This document shows, in pieces, positions 18,403 through 25,975 of a DNA stretch of 64,000 nucleotides. A program made the translations under genes and the position numbers. This stretch comes from JAXMAZ01 sp046350115. GTDB taxonomy: Bacteria; Planctomycetota; Planctomycetia; Gemmatales; Gemmataceae. The DNA lies in assembly GCA_046350115.1 (NCBI GenBank), contig JAXMAZ010000032.1:1-64000 (forward strand). Reading direction: 5' to 3'. Under the pieces are notes generated by a model, which searched no databases, had not been told where the DNA came from, and saw nothing but the letters and a program-made list of their open reading frames with translations. Each line of letters opens with the position of its first letter. The stretch's first letter is position 1.

Positions 18403-18649
18403 GGTAGTGTCTCAGTTTGGCCCCCACCCCCACAATGGGGAGGGGACCAAACTGAGAGGGTGTCTGAGAAGCGTCTGCCGGCCGGTCGTCCGTAGGGTGC
18501 GTGGAGCGAGGGCTTGGACGAGCGGAACGCACCGGCCCGGCAACGAGAACATGCGAGGGGCGAAGTCCCGGCGGTGCGTTCCGCAGAGCCTCCACGCACC
18601 CTACAAGAGCCGGCCCACCGGGTTGCAAGACACCCTGTGAGACACTACC
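18403..18649. mobile_element. MITE-like element with terminal inverted repeats and a nested family A repeat
   Basis: Terminal inverted repeats are GGTAGTGTCTCA (18403-18414) and TGAGACACTACC (18638-18649). Inside lie a second arm pair, AGGGTGTCT (18457-18465) and AGACACCCT (18628-18636), a hairpin starting CAGTTTGG and ending CCAAACTG (18413-18453), and a complete family A repeat at 18492-18604. There is no transposase ORF. The right end stops 5 bp before the rimO stop codon. Size (247 bp) and structure resemble a non-autonomous element; no target duplication was identified. Confidence 0.6.
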
Positions 18650-18654
18650 GGCGA

Positions 18655-20061
18655 TCACCACGGCTTGCCGACGGCCCGGCCGGCCAGGTCGTACCCGTCG
18701 GCGGCCGTCACCTTCACCGTCACCAGATCCCCGGCCCGCAGCCCCTTGCCCTTCACCCGGATGGCACAGTCGATGTCCGGGGCGTCGGCCGTCGTCCGCC
18801 CGACGAAGTGGTTGGCGAACTCCGGGTCCGGGCCGTCGACGATCGCGACCTGCTCCGTCCCCACCCGGGCGGCGGCGTGGGCGAACGCCACCTGCTGCTG
18901 GGCCTCCATCAGCTCGTCCCGGCGGGCCAGCTTGACCTCTTCCGGCAGGTGGCCGTCCAGCTTGGCGCTCGACGTGGTCGGCTCGAACGAGTACGGGAAC
19001 ACCCCGGCCCGCTCGAACCGGAACTCCTCGACGAATGACTTCAGCTCCCGGAACTCGGCGTCCGTCTCGCCGGGGAAGCCGACGACGAACGTGGTCCGCA
19101 GGGCCAACCCGGGGATCGCTTGCCGCAGCCTGTGCAAGAGCGCCTCCGTGGCCGCCCGGTCCACCCGCCGGACCATCCGTTTCAACACCCGGTCGTTGAT
19201 GTGCTGGAGCGGCATGTCCAGGTACGGAACCACCTTCTTGGCCGACCCGAGGGCGTCGAACAGGTCGTCGGTGAAGTGCTCCGGGTAGGCGTACAGCAGC
19301 CGCACCCACTCGACGCCGTCCACCCGGTCCAGCTCGCGGATCAGGTCGGCCAGCCGCGGTCGGCCGTACAGGTCGGTGCCGTAGTACGTCAGATCCTGGG
19401 CGACGAGCACCAGCTCCCGCACCCCGTCGGACGCCAGCTCCCGGGCCTCGCGGACGACCTCTTCGATGGGCTTGGTGACGTGCTTGCCCCGCATCTGCGG
19501 GATGGCGCAGTACGTACACACCCGGTCGCAGCCTTCGCTCACCTTCAGGTAGGCGAAGTGGCGGGGGGTGATGCGGAGCCGGGCGGTGTCTTCGAGGGCG
19601 CGGACCGGGGGCGGGGGGAACAGGTCCAGGCCGGCCAGCGACCGCCGCCTCTCGGCCACCCCGGCGACGGCGGCGGCGATCTCCTCCCGGCCGAACACCC
19701 CGAGCACCTGATCGACGCCGGGCAGTTCGGCGAGCAGGCCCTCGCGGTTCCGCTCGGCCAGGCAGCCGGCGACCACCACCCCGCCGACCTTCCCCTGGGC
19801 CTTCAGGGCGAGCATCTCGCGGATGACGCTCATCGATTCCTGCCGGGCCGGTTCGATGAACCCGCAGGTGTTGACGATGACCACGTCCGCCCCGTCGGCC
19901 CCGGGCTGGAGGGCGTACCCGTCCTGGGCCAGCTTGCCAAGCATCCGCTCGGAGTCGACGGTGTTCTTAGGGCAGCCGAGGGAGACGAACGAGTACGTCC
20001 CCTTGAGGGCTTGGGGCGCGGAGGGGGCCGGTCGTGAGCTGACGGTCGGGAGGCTGGTCAT
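18655..20061 (-). CDS. rimO: Ribosomal protein uS12 (S12) methylthiotransferase RimO
   Basis: 468 residues. Radical SAM enzyme that methylthiolates the conserved Asp of ribosomal protein S12. The N-terminal UPF0004 domain has its three cluster-ligating cysteines in LGCPKNTVDSE, NTCGF and GCLAER. The radical SAM motif is SEGCDRVCTYCAIPQMRGK (C-x3-C-x2-C), whose AIPQMRG context separates RimO from MiaB. A TRAM domain forms the C-terminus (about 400-465). An N-terminal extension of about 20 residues is rich in Ser and Pro. A MITE-like element ends 5 bp past the stop. Confidence 0.95.
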   Translation of the reverse strand: MTSLPTVSSRPAPSAPQALKGTYSFVSLGCPKNTVDSERMLGKLAQDGYALQPGADGADVVIVNTCGFIEPARQESMSVIREMLALKAQGKVGGVVVAGCLAERNREGLLAELPGVDQVLGVFGREEIAAAVAGVAERRRSLAGLDLFPPPPVRALEDTARLRITPRHFAYLKVSEGCDRVCTYCAIPQMRGKHVTKPIEEVVREARELASDGVRELVLVAQDLTYYGTDLYGRPRLADLIRELDRVDGVEWVRLLYAYPEHFTDDLFDALGSAKKVVPYLDMPLQHINDRVLKRMVRRVDRAATEALLHRLRQAIPGLALRTTFVVGFPGETDAEFRELKSFVEEFRFERAGVFPYSFEPTTSSAKLDGHLPEEVKLARRDELMEAQQQVAFAHAAARVGTEQVAIVDGPDPEFANHFVGRTTADAPDIDCAIRVKGKGLRAGDLVTVKVTAADGYDLAGRAVGKPW

Positions 20062-20176
20062 GATGAAATCAGCTTACGCCCGACGGACGGGCCGGGGAAG
20101 GAACGAACGGCCGATCGGCAACTTCTGTCAGAGGGTCGGTGTGGGAGAAAAGTCGCTACGCAGCCAGAAATTCCGC

Positions 20177-20206
20177 TTGACGGCGCAGATTGCCCGGCTT
20201 TACAGT
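20177..20206 (+). promoter_or_regulatory. Possible sigma70-type promoter upstream of csrA
   Basis: TTGACG (20177-20182), an 18 bp spacer and TACAGT (20201-20206). It would place the transcript start about 125 bp before the csrA ATG at 20336, leaving a long leader. It is in the only AT-richer part of the 274 bp gap between divergent rimO and csrA. Planctomycete promoter consensus is poorly known to me, so this is tentative. Confidence 0.35.
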
Positions 20207-20335
20207 TGAAATGTGAAGTCCGGTTCCCTGCGCGGACGTTCCGCACCGGCCGGCAGTTTCCCGACCTCGTGACCCCGCGCTCAGGGGGTGGATGAACAGG
20301 TTGGCTCAACCTCGTGCTGCGAAAGATAGGCCCCC

Positions 20336-20551
20336 ATGCTCGTACTGTCCAGGAAAAAAAACGAGTCGATCGTCATCAACAACGACGTGATCATTACGGT
20401 CGTTGAGATCCGCGGGGACAAGGTCCGGCTGGGGATCGTGGCCCCCAAGGACGTGGCCGTCCACCGCGAAGAGGTGTACGAGGCCATCCACGGCCACAAG
20501 CCGCCGATCGGCGACGCCAAGCCGGCCCCGTTCGCCGGCCCGACCGGCTGA
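20336..20551 (+). CDS. csrA: Carbon storage regulator CsrA
   Basis: 71 residues. RNA-binding translational regulator acting as a dimer on GGA-containing mRNA leaders. MLVLSRKKNESIVIN is the family N-terminus, including the RNA-contacting Leu4 and Arg6, and VAPKDVAVHREEVYEAI carries the conserved Arg (R44 equivalent). A 15-residue Pro/Ala/Gly tail follows the core. It stands alone, without the flagellar fliW neighbour that often accompanies csrA, and is separated by 105 bp from the next gene. Confidence 0.96.
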   Translation: MLVLSRKKNESIVINNDVIITVVEIRGDKVRLGIVAPKDVAVHREEVYEAIHGHKPPIGDAKPAPFAGPTG

Positions 20552-20656
20552 TACCCCCCCGCGGCCCGGTTGCCGCGGCAAGCCCTCCTGCTCGGACGCT
20601 GTTCGGGAGGGTCTCGGTCCCGTTTGTCGCCCGTCTCGCCTTTTTCCCCCACTCCC

Positions 20657-21040
20657 ATGAACCGATCAGTCGCCGTCGTCGGGGCCAGCCCTGACCGTCG
20701 GAAGTTCGGCAACAAAGCCGTCCGCGCCTACCTGGCCGCCGGCTGGGACGTGTTCCCGGTCCACCCGACCGAGCCGACGGTCGAGGGGCAAGCGGTCTAC
20801 AAGAGCGTGGCCGACATCCCGCGGGAGACGCTCGACCGGGTGGCCCTGTACGTGCCGCCGAAGGCCGGGCTGACGGTGCTGGAGGGGCTGGCCGGTAAGC
20901 CGATCGGGCAGGTGGTGCTGAACCCCGGGGCGGACGCGCCGGAGGTCGTGGCGAAGGCGGCCGAGCTGGGGCTGCCGGCGGTCCGCGGGTGCGCGATCAT
21001 CATGGCCGGGTCCAGCCCGCGGGACTTCGCGGACGAGTGA
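20657..21040 (+). CDS. CoA-binding domain protein (YccU type)
   Basis: 127 residues, almost entirely one Rossmann-like CoA-binding domain: MNRSVAVVGASPDRRKFGNK is the nucleotide-binding start, with VFPVHPTEPTVEG and CAIIMAG later. Such stand-alone proteins are related to the N-terminal domain of succinyl-CoA ligase alpha chain and acyl-CoA synthetases, but their reaction is unknown. ATG 20657 starts the domain exactly; the longer frame upstream adds only low-complexity sequence. REP-like hairpins follow the stop. Confidence 0.85.
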   Translation: MNRSVAVVGASPDRRKFGNKAVRAYLAAGWDVFPVHPTEPTVEGQAVYKSVADIPRETLDRVALYVPPKAGLTVLEGLAGKPIGQVVLNPGADAPEVVAKAAELGLPAVRGCAIIMAGSSPRDFADE

Positions 21041-21071
21041 CGGGCTGAACCTGGCGCGAATGAGCAACGGC

Positions 21072-21194
21072 CCCGAAAGCCCGCCCGTTGCAACGGGTGG
21101 GGGCGACTGCCTGGGTCAAGTCACAGGGGCCGCGGGGCAGGGATGGGGTCATTGCGGGTTCGCCCACGGACCGCAAGTCCGTGGGCTTTCGGGG
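21072..21194. repeat. Paired REP-like palindromes (family F variant)
   Basis: Left unit at 21072-21104 (CCCGAAAGCCCGCCCGTTG then a near-complement) and right unit at 21162-21194 (GCCCACGGAC, CGCAA loop, GTCCGTGGGCTTTCGGGG). The outer edges CCCGAAAGCCC and GGGCTTTCGGG are inverse complements, so the two form one larger inverted repeat, a REPIN-like arrangement. It lies between two convergent genes and may terminate both. Confidence 0.75.
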
Positions 21195-21212
21195 TTTCTG
21201 TCTCGGAGCCGG

Positions 21213-23162
21213 TCACTCGGCCGTCAGCCCTTGCAGCACGCTCTCCCGGTCGATCCCCTTCTTCTTCAGCTTGGTGTGCAGGGTGTCCCGGCTCATGCCC
21301 AGGAGCCTCGCCGCCTGGCTGACGTTGCCGTGCGTCTGCTGCAGCGCCTTGCGGATGGCCCACGTCTCCAGGTCGTCCACGTCCAGGCTGGCCGGGCGGT
21401 CGTCGTCCCCGGCGGACGGCGGCACCGGCTCCCCGCCGCCGCCCAGCGGCAGGGCGTCGGCGTCGATCGCCTCCGACTCGCTCATCACCGCCGCGCTCTC
21501 CAGCACCGCCCGCAACTGCCGGACGTTCCCCGGCCAGTGGTACGCCTGCAGCCGTCGCATCGCCCCGGCGGTCAGCTTGAACGACCGCCGGCACTGCTTG
21601 CTCAACCGCTCCAGGAAGAACCGGGCCAGCTCCGGGATGTCCTCGGCGTGCTCCCGCAGCGGCGGCACCCGTAGCGAAATGACCTTCAGCCGGAACAGCA
21701 GGTCCTGGCGGAACCGGCCGGCCTGCACCTCCCGGTCCAGGTCGCGGTGCGTCGCCGCCACCACCCGCACGTCCACCTTCGAGTCCCGGGTGCCGCCGAC
21801 CGGGCGGAACGCCTTCCCCTCGATCACCCGCAACAGCTTCGCCTGGCACTCCAGGGACAGCTCGCCCACTTCGTCCAGGAACAACGTCCCTTCATCGGCT
21901 TGCTCGAAGTACCCGGGGTGGTCGCGGTCGGCCCCGCTGAACGCCCCCTTGCGGTAGCCGAACAGCTCGGCTTCGAGCAGCGTCGGGGCGATGGCGGCGC
22001 AGTTGACCACGACCAGCGGGCCGTCCGCCCGGGAGCTGTTCCGGTGGACCGCCTGGGCGACCAGCTCCTTGCCGGACCCGCTCTCCCCGTGGATGAGCAC
22101 GGTGAACGGCTGCGGGGCGGCCCGGCCGATCTGACCGCGGAGCGCCATCACCGCGTCGCTGTCCCCGATCAGCTCGTCGGCCACCGGGGCGACCACCCGC
22201 AGCCGGCTGTTCTCCGCTTCCAGCTTTCGCCGGGCGCGGTTGATCTCGGTGGTCGGGGCGAGGAACCGGGCGGCGGCCTCGACGAACCGCACGTCCCGGT
22301 CGCTGAAGCCCCGCCCGGACCGGTACACGTGCAGGGCGGCGAACGGGTCACCGGTGCCGGCCGCCAGCGGGACGCACACCGCGTCGGTGAACGACACCAG
22401 GCTGTCCGTGGCGGCCACCCCCTGGGCGTCGGAGAACAGCCAGACCGGCTTGCGGGTCAGCTTGGCCTGCTCGGTCAGCCGGCGGCTGAGCCGGGTGTCC
22501 ACGGCGGCCCGGTCCGGCAGCACCACCTTCGGCAGCGGGTCGGCCGGGTCCAGGCTGAGGTAGCCGGCGATGCTCGCCGCCGTCTGATTCAGGATGGTCC
22601 GCAGGGTGTGCCGGACCAGCTCCTGCGGGTCGGGGATGGCGACCGCCGTGGTCATGAACTTGCACAGGGCGGTCAGCTCGTCCACCTTGAGCTGGGTCTC
22701 GGCCGGGTCGTCGTCCTCCGTCGGGGCCGGCCGGCGGGTCGGGAAGTCGTGGACCTTGGTGCTGACGATCTCGGTCGACCGGGACACCGACCCGGACCGG
22801 GCGACGCTGCCGGCCGGGTCGAGCGGGGCCGGCGGCGGGGTGGCGGCCCCGACCGAGGCGGGCGGCCGGGCGACGGCCGCGAACCGCAGCCGGGCCTCCC
22901 CGATCTGGATGACCGCCCCGTCGGCCAGGATGGTCGCCCCGGTCACCCGGCTGCCGTTCACCTTGGTGCCGTTCAGCCCGAAGTCCCGGAGCACCCACCG
23001 GCCGTCCTCGGCGTACACCTTGGCGTGCAGCCGGGAGGCCAGCTCGCTCTTGACCACGACCACGTTCTCCCGGCTGCGGCCGAGCGTGGCCGGGTGGCCG
23101 GCCGACAGGTCGACGGCCGGCGGGGAGCAGTCCCCAGCCTCCAGCACCAGGCGCGCGTACAT
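21213..23162 (-). CDS. Sigma54-dependent activator with FHA and GAF domains
   Basis: 649 residues. An N-terminal FHA domain (about 20-75, with SRLHAKVYAEDGRW and LNGTKVNGS) should read phosphothreonine on a partner. A GAF-like sensor follows (about 150-320). The AAA+ domain (340-560) has Walker A GESGSGKE near 361, a GAFSGA loop near 405 in place of the standard GAFTGA, and LFLDEVGELS as Walker B. A C-terminal Fis-type helix-turn-helix (NVSQAARLLGMSRDTLHTKL) binds DNA. FHA input suggests control by the many Ser/Thr kinases of this phylum. It is transcribed away from the esterase gene. Confidence 0.93.
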   Translation of the reverse strand: MYARLVLEAGDCSPPAVDLSAGHPATLGRSRENVVVVKSELASRLHAKVYAEDGRWVLRDFGLNGTKVNGSRVTGATILADGAVIQIGEARLRFAAVARPPASVGAATPPPAPLDPAGSVARSGSVSRSTEIVSTKVHDFPTRRPAPTEDDDPAETQLKVDELTALCKFMTTAVAIPDPQELVRHTLRTILNQTAASIAGYLSLDPADPLPKVVLPDRAAVDTRLSRRLTEQAKLTRKPVWLFSDAQGVAATDSLVSFTDAVCVPLAAGTGDPFAALHVYRSGRGFSDRDVRFVEAAARFLAPTTEINRARRKLEAENSRLRVVAPVADELIGDSDAVMALRGQIGRAAPQPFTVLIHGESGSGKELVAQAVHRNSSRADGPLVVVNCAAIAPTLLEAELFGYRKGAFSGADRDHPGYFEQADEGTLFLDEVGELSLECQAKLLRVIEGKAFRPVGGTRDSKVDVRVVAATHRDLDREVQAGRFRQDLLFRLKVISLRVPPLREHAEDIPELARFFLERLSKQCRRSFKLTAGAMRRLQAYHWPGNVRQLRAVLESAAVMSESEAIDADALPLGGGGEPVPPSAGDDDRPASLDVDDLETWAIRKALQQTHGNVSQAARLLGMSRDTLHTKLKKKGIDRESVLQGLTAE

Positions 23163-23312
23163 AAGCCCTTCTCAATGGGCGAGGGGCGGGCGGGGTCCGT
23201 ATGCTCGGCCGGGCGTGTCGGGACGAAGTCACACCCGACCGGTCGGGCAAACCCTAGCACGGAAACCGGACGTGCCGACAGCCAGGCGGGGGAAGTTCCG
23301 ACAATCTCTGCG

Positions 23313-23357
23313 GCCGGGCGATTAGGTTCCGGCGACGGCGGAACCTCATCGCCCGGC
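23313..23357. repeat. Strong 18 bp hairpin in divergent region
   Basis: GCCGGGCGAT-T-AGGTTCCG pairs with CGGAACCT-C-ATCGCCCGGC across a 7-base loop, one mismatch in the stem. It lies between the sigma54 activator and the esterase, which diverge, so it is not an obvious terminator of either; it could form in both leaders. Confidence 0.7.
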
Positions 23358-23387
23358 AGACGAGTGCCGTGTCGTTCGCAGCGGGTC

Positions 23388-23529
23388 TTTTTCTCCCCCT
23401 CTCCGCTTCGGGGAGGGGGGAGGGGTCACGCCTGGAACCCAAAGCCAGAACCATCGAAGTTACTAGATCGGGGTGCAGGCCTGACCCCTCCCCCCGACCC
23501 CCTCCCCGAAGCGGAGAGGGGGAGAAAAA
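23388..23529. repeat. Inverted repeat, family D (CTCCCCCTCTCCGCTTCGGGG)
   Basis: The left arm starts TTTTTCTCCCCCTCTCCGC, and the right arm is its inverse complement ending GAGAGGGGGAGAAAAA; each arm holds a local CTCCGCTTCGGGGAG hairpin. Related units form the block at 57.2-57.5 kb. It occupies most of the sequence upstream of the esterase gene, leaving about 65 bp for its promoter. Confidence 0.85.
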
Positions 23530-23593
23530 CCATCTCATCGACATGCCTTGCGTCGGCGGATAGGATGCGGCCTCCCTCCCGGAGACCTGCCGC

Positions 23594-24484
23594 ATGTTCG
23601 CGCTTCTGACTGCTGCCGTCGCCCTGGCCCAGCCGCCGGCCCCGAAGGTGGTGCCGCTGTGGCCCGGCAAAGCCCCGCTGGCCGTCGGCGAGGCCGACGC
23701 CGACAAGCCGTCGCTCACCGTGTTTCTGGCGGACAAGTCGAAGGCGACCGGGGCGGCGGTGGTCATCTGCCCCGGCGGCGGGTACGGGTTCCTGGCCGCC
23801 GACCACGAGGGGAAGCAGGTGGCCGAGTTCTTCAACTCGGTCGGGGTCCACGCGTTCGTGCTCAAGTACCGGATCGTCGCCAAGGACCGCCCGGGTCCGC
23901 TCGGCAAGGCGCCGCTGCTGGACGCGCAGCGGGCCATCCGGCACGTCCGGGCGAACGCCGTCAACTACGCCCTGAACCTGGAGCGGACCGTCGGGGTGTG
24001 TGGGTTCTCGGCCGGCGGGCACCTGGCCAGCACGGCTGCGACGCACTTCGACGACGGGGTAAAGGACGGCGACCCGGTGGACGCGAACAGTTGCCGGCCG
24101 GACTTCTGCGTCCTCGGCTACCCGGTGGTGACGATGGAGACGCCGGTCACACACGGCGGGTCACGGACGAACCTGCTCGGCAAGTCGCCGACGCCGGAGC
24201 AGGTGGAGGAGTTCAGCAACGAGAAGCGGGTGACGGCCAAGACGCCCCCCACCTTCATCTTCCACACGGACGAGGACACGGCGGTGCTGCCGGAGAACGC
24301 GGTCCGGTTCTACCTCGCATTGAAGAAGGCGAAGGTGCCGGCCGAGCTGCACATCTACGAGAAGGGGCGGCACGGGATCGGGCTGGGCAAGGATCCGAAG
24401 TGGACCGGCGGCAGCACGTATGCGGAGAGCTGGCCGGACCGGCTGGCCGCCTGGCTGGTGCTGCGGGGCGTGGCGAAGAAGTGA
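23594..24484 (+). CDS. Secreted alpha/beta hydrolase, acetyl-xylan esterase-like
   Basis: 296 residues with a short signal peptide (MFALLTAAVALAQPP). The fold is shown by the oxyanion segment CPGGGYG near 58, nucleophile elbow GFSAGG near 137 (Ser), an acidic residue in HTDEDTAV near 228 and His in KGRHGIGLG near 260, which gives a complete catalytic triad. Related proteins (BD-FAE-like/AXE family) remove acetyl or feruloyl groups from plant polysaccharides in the periplasm; substrate here is unproven. It stands upstream of a small toxin-antitoxin-like pair on the same strand, about 30 bp away. Confidence 0.85.
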   Translation: MFALLTAAVALAQPPAPKVVPLWPGKAPLAVGEADADKPSLTVFLADKSKATGAAVVICPGGGYGFLAADHEGKQVAEFFNSVGVHAFVLKYRIVAKDRPGPLGKAPLLDAQRAIRHVRANAVNYALNLERTVGVCGFSAGGHLASTAATHFDDGVKDGDPVDANSCRPDFCVLGYPVVTMETPVTHGGSRTNLLGKSPTPEQVEEFSNEKRVTAKTPPTFIFHTDEDTAVLPENAVRFYLALKKAKVPAELHIYEKGRHGIGLGKDPKWTGGSTYAESWPDRLAAWLVLRGVAKK

Positions 24485-24513
24485 TAGGATGGGACGATCT
24501 GCGGAGGCGAACG

Positions 24514-24741
24514 ATGGCGAAGAAGAAGGTCCGGTTTACTGTCAGCGACGGGAAACTGATGTTGTACCTGGAGCCTGCCGAAGAGGGCGGGTATTTAGTC
24601 AGTTCCCCACTCGACCCGCATCTGATCACCCAAGCGGAGACCGTCGAAGAGGCGTTCGAGAACGCCTACGATGTCGTCCAACTGCTGGCCGAGACGCGGC
24701 GGTCGCTACGTCGCCGGCCCAAGACGGTCAAAGCCGGGTGA
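24514..24741 (+). CDS. hicB: HicB-like antitoxin
   Basis: 75 residues: MAKKKVRFTV, then EEGGYLVSSPLDPHLITQAETVEEAFENAYDVV, the HicB pattern of a partly degraded RNase H-like fold (GGY.V..P......Q.ET.EEA..NA). The usual C-terminal DNA-binding domain is absent; the protein ends with a short basic tail. A good ribosome site, GGAGG, lies 7-8 bp before ATG 24514. It is followed 13 bp later by the HicA-like gene, so the antitoxin comes first in the pair. Confidence 0.75.
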   Translation: MAKKKVRFTVSDGKLMLYLEPAEEGGYLVSSPLDPHLITQAETVEEAFENAYDVVQLLAETRRSLRRRPKTVKAG

Positions 24742-24754
24742 TGCCGGAGGACCG

Positions 24755-24949
24755 ATGAGCCGCCGCGATGTGCTGGATCACCTCCGCGCCCAGGGGTGTG
24801 AGTTCTACCGGCAAGGTGGGCGGCATGAGATGTGGTGGCGGCCGGCGAGCGGTCATACCGCCCCGGTGCCGCGGCATCGTATCATCAAGCGGGGGATCGT
24901 GCGGAGCATCTGTCGGCTGCTCGACATCCCGTTACCCCCAGGTCTGTGA
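24755..24949 (+). CDS. hicA: HicA-like mRNA interferase toxin
   Basis: 64 residues of the double-stranded-RNA-binding-like HicA fold. Key features are GCEFYRQGGRHEMWW, with the catalytic-type His after GGR, and VPRHRIIKRGIVRSICRLLDI, the typical second half. HicA toxins cleave mRNA and are neutralised by HicB. The pair is short, complete and co-oriented with a ribosome site (GGAGG) just before the ATG. The psuG gene converges 16 bp beyond. Confidence 0.8.
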   Translation: MSRRDVLDHLRAQGCEFYRQGGRHEMWWRPASGHTAPVPRHRIIKRGIVRSICRLLDIPLPPGL

Positions 24950-24964
24950 CCCCGGCGTTGGTCG

Positions 24965-25882
24965 TCACCTTCCCGATGTGGCCGCCGCCACCTCGGCCGC
25001 CAGGCGGGCGTTGGCCAGGATCAGCGCCTGGTTGGCGGCCAGCGTTCGGCCGCCGGTCAGCTCCGCGAGCCGCCCCAACAGGAACGGCGTCAGCTTCCCC
25101 CCAGTGACGCCCCCGGCCGCCGCCTCGGACTCCGCCTGCTGGAGCGCCGCCGCGAACACGTCCGCCGGCACCGCCAGGCTCGCGTCCACCGGCTGGGCCA
25201 GGATCGCGCCCCCGCCCCCCATGCGGACGTGGGCCGCGAACACCGCCGCCGCCTCGGCCGCCGTCTCCACCCGGCCCGACACCGGGCCGCCGCCGCCCTG
25301 GGTGTAGAACGCCGGGAACTCGTCCGTGCGATACCCCAGCACCGGCACCCCGAGCATCTCCAGCAGCTCCAGCGTCTGCGGCAGGTCGAGCAGGCTCTTG
25401 GCCCCGGCGCACACCACCAGCACCGGCGTCCGGCTCAGCTCGACCAGGTCGGCGGACAGGTCGAACGGGTGCGACGGGTCGGCCCGCCGGTGGGCGCCGC
25501 CGATGCCGCCGGTGGCGAACACCCGCACCCCGGCGGCGTGGGCCAGGGCCATCGTCGCGGACACGGTGGTGCCGGCCGTCTGCTTCAGCCCGACTGCCGC
25601 CCCCAGGTCGCGGCGGCTCGCCTTCAGCACCCCGTCCGCTTTGGCCAACTGGTCAAGCTGGGCGTCGGTCAGCCCGACCGTCGGGCGGCCGGCGAGGACG
25701 GCGACCGTGGCCGGGACGGCCCCCCCTTCGCGGACCGCCGCCTCGGCCCGGCGGGCGGTGTCGGCGTTGGCCGGCCACGGCAGCCCGTGCGAGATCAGCG
25801 TCGATTCCAGGGCGACCACCGGCCGGCCGGCGGCCAGGGCGTCCGCGACCTCGGGGGCGACGGTCAGCCAGTCGGGGGGCAT
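24965..25882 (-). CDS. psuG: Pseudouridine-5'-phosphate glycosidase
   Basis: 305 residues, the family length. It splits pseudouridine-5'-phosphate into uracil and ribose-5-phosphate. The signature VALESTLISHGLPWP lies near residues 22-36, the active-site Lys region SRRDLGAAV near 97, and ATGGIGGAHR near 130. ATG 25882 (MPPDWLTV) is chosen because the longer frame to 26545 is opposite the rhomboid gene. No adjacent pseudouridine kinase (psuK) is seen; the next gene diverges. Confidence 0.92.
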   Translation of the reverse strand: MPPDWLTVAPEVADALAAGRPVVALESTLISHGLPWPANADTARRAEAAVREGGAVPATVAVLAGRPTVGLTDAQLDQLAKADGVLKASRRDLGAAVGLKQTAGTTVSATMALAHAAGVRVFATGGIGGAHRRADPSHPFDLSADLVELSRTPVLVVCAGAKSLLDLPQTLELLEMLGVPVLGYRTDEFPAFYTQGGGGPVSGRVETAAEAAAVFAAHVRMGGGGAILAQPVDASLAVPADVFAAALQQAESEAAAGGVTGGKLTPFLLGRLAELTGGRTLAANQALILANARLAAEVAAATSGR

Positions 25883-25975
25883 CGGCGGGTCTCCGGTGAG
25901 CGGATCGGTTGCTTCCAGGGTATGGCCGCGGCCCAGCCGGTCGACAACCGGGCCGGCGCGGGCCATAATCCCCGC

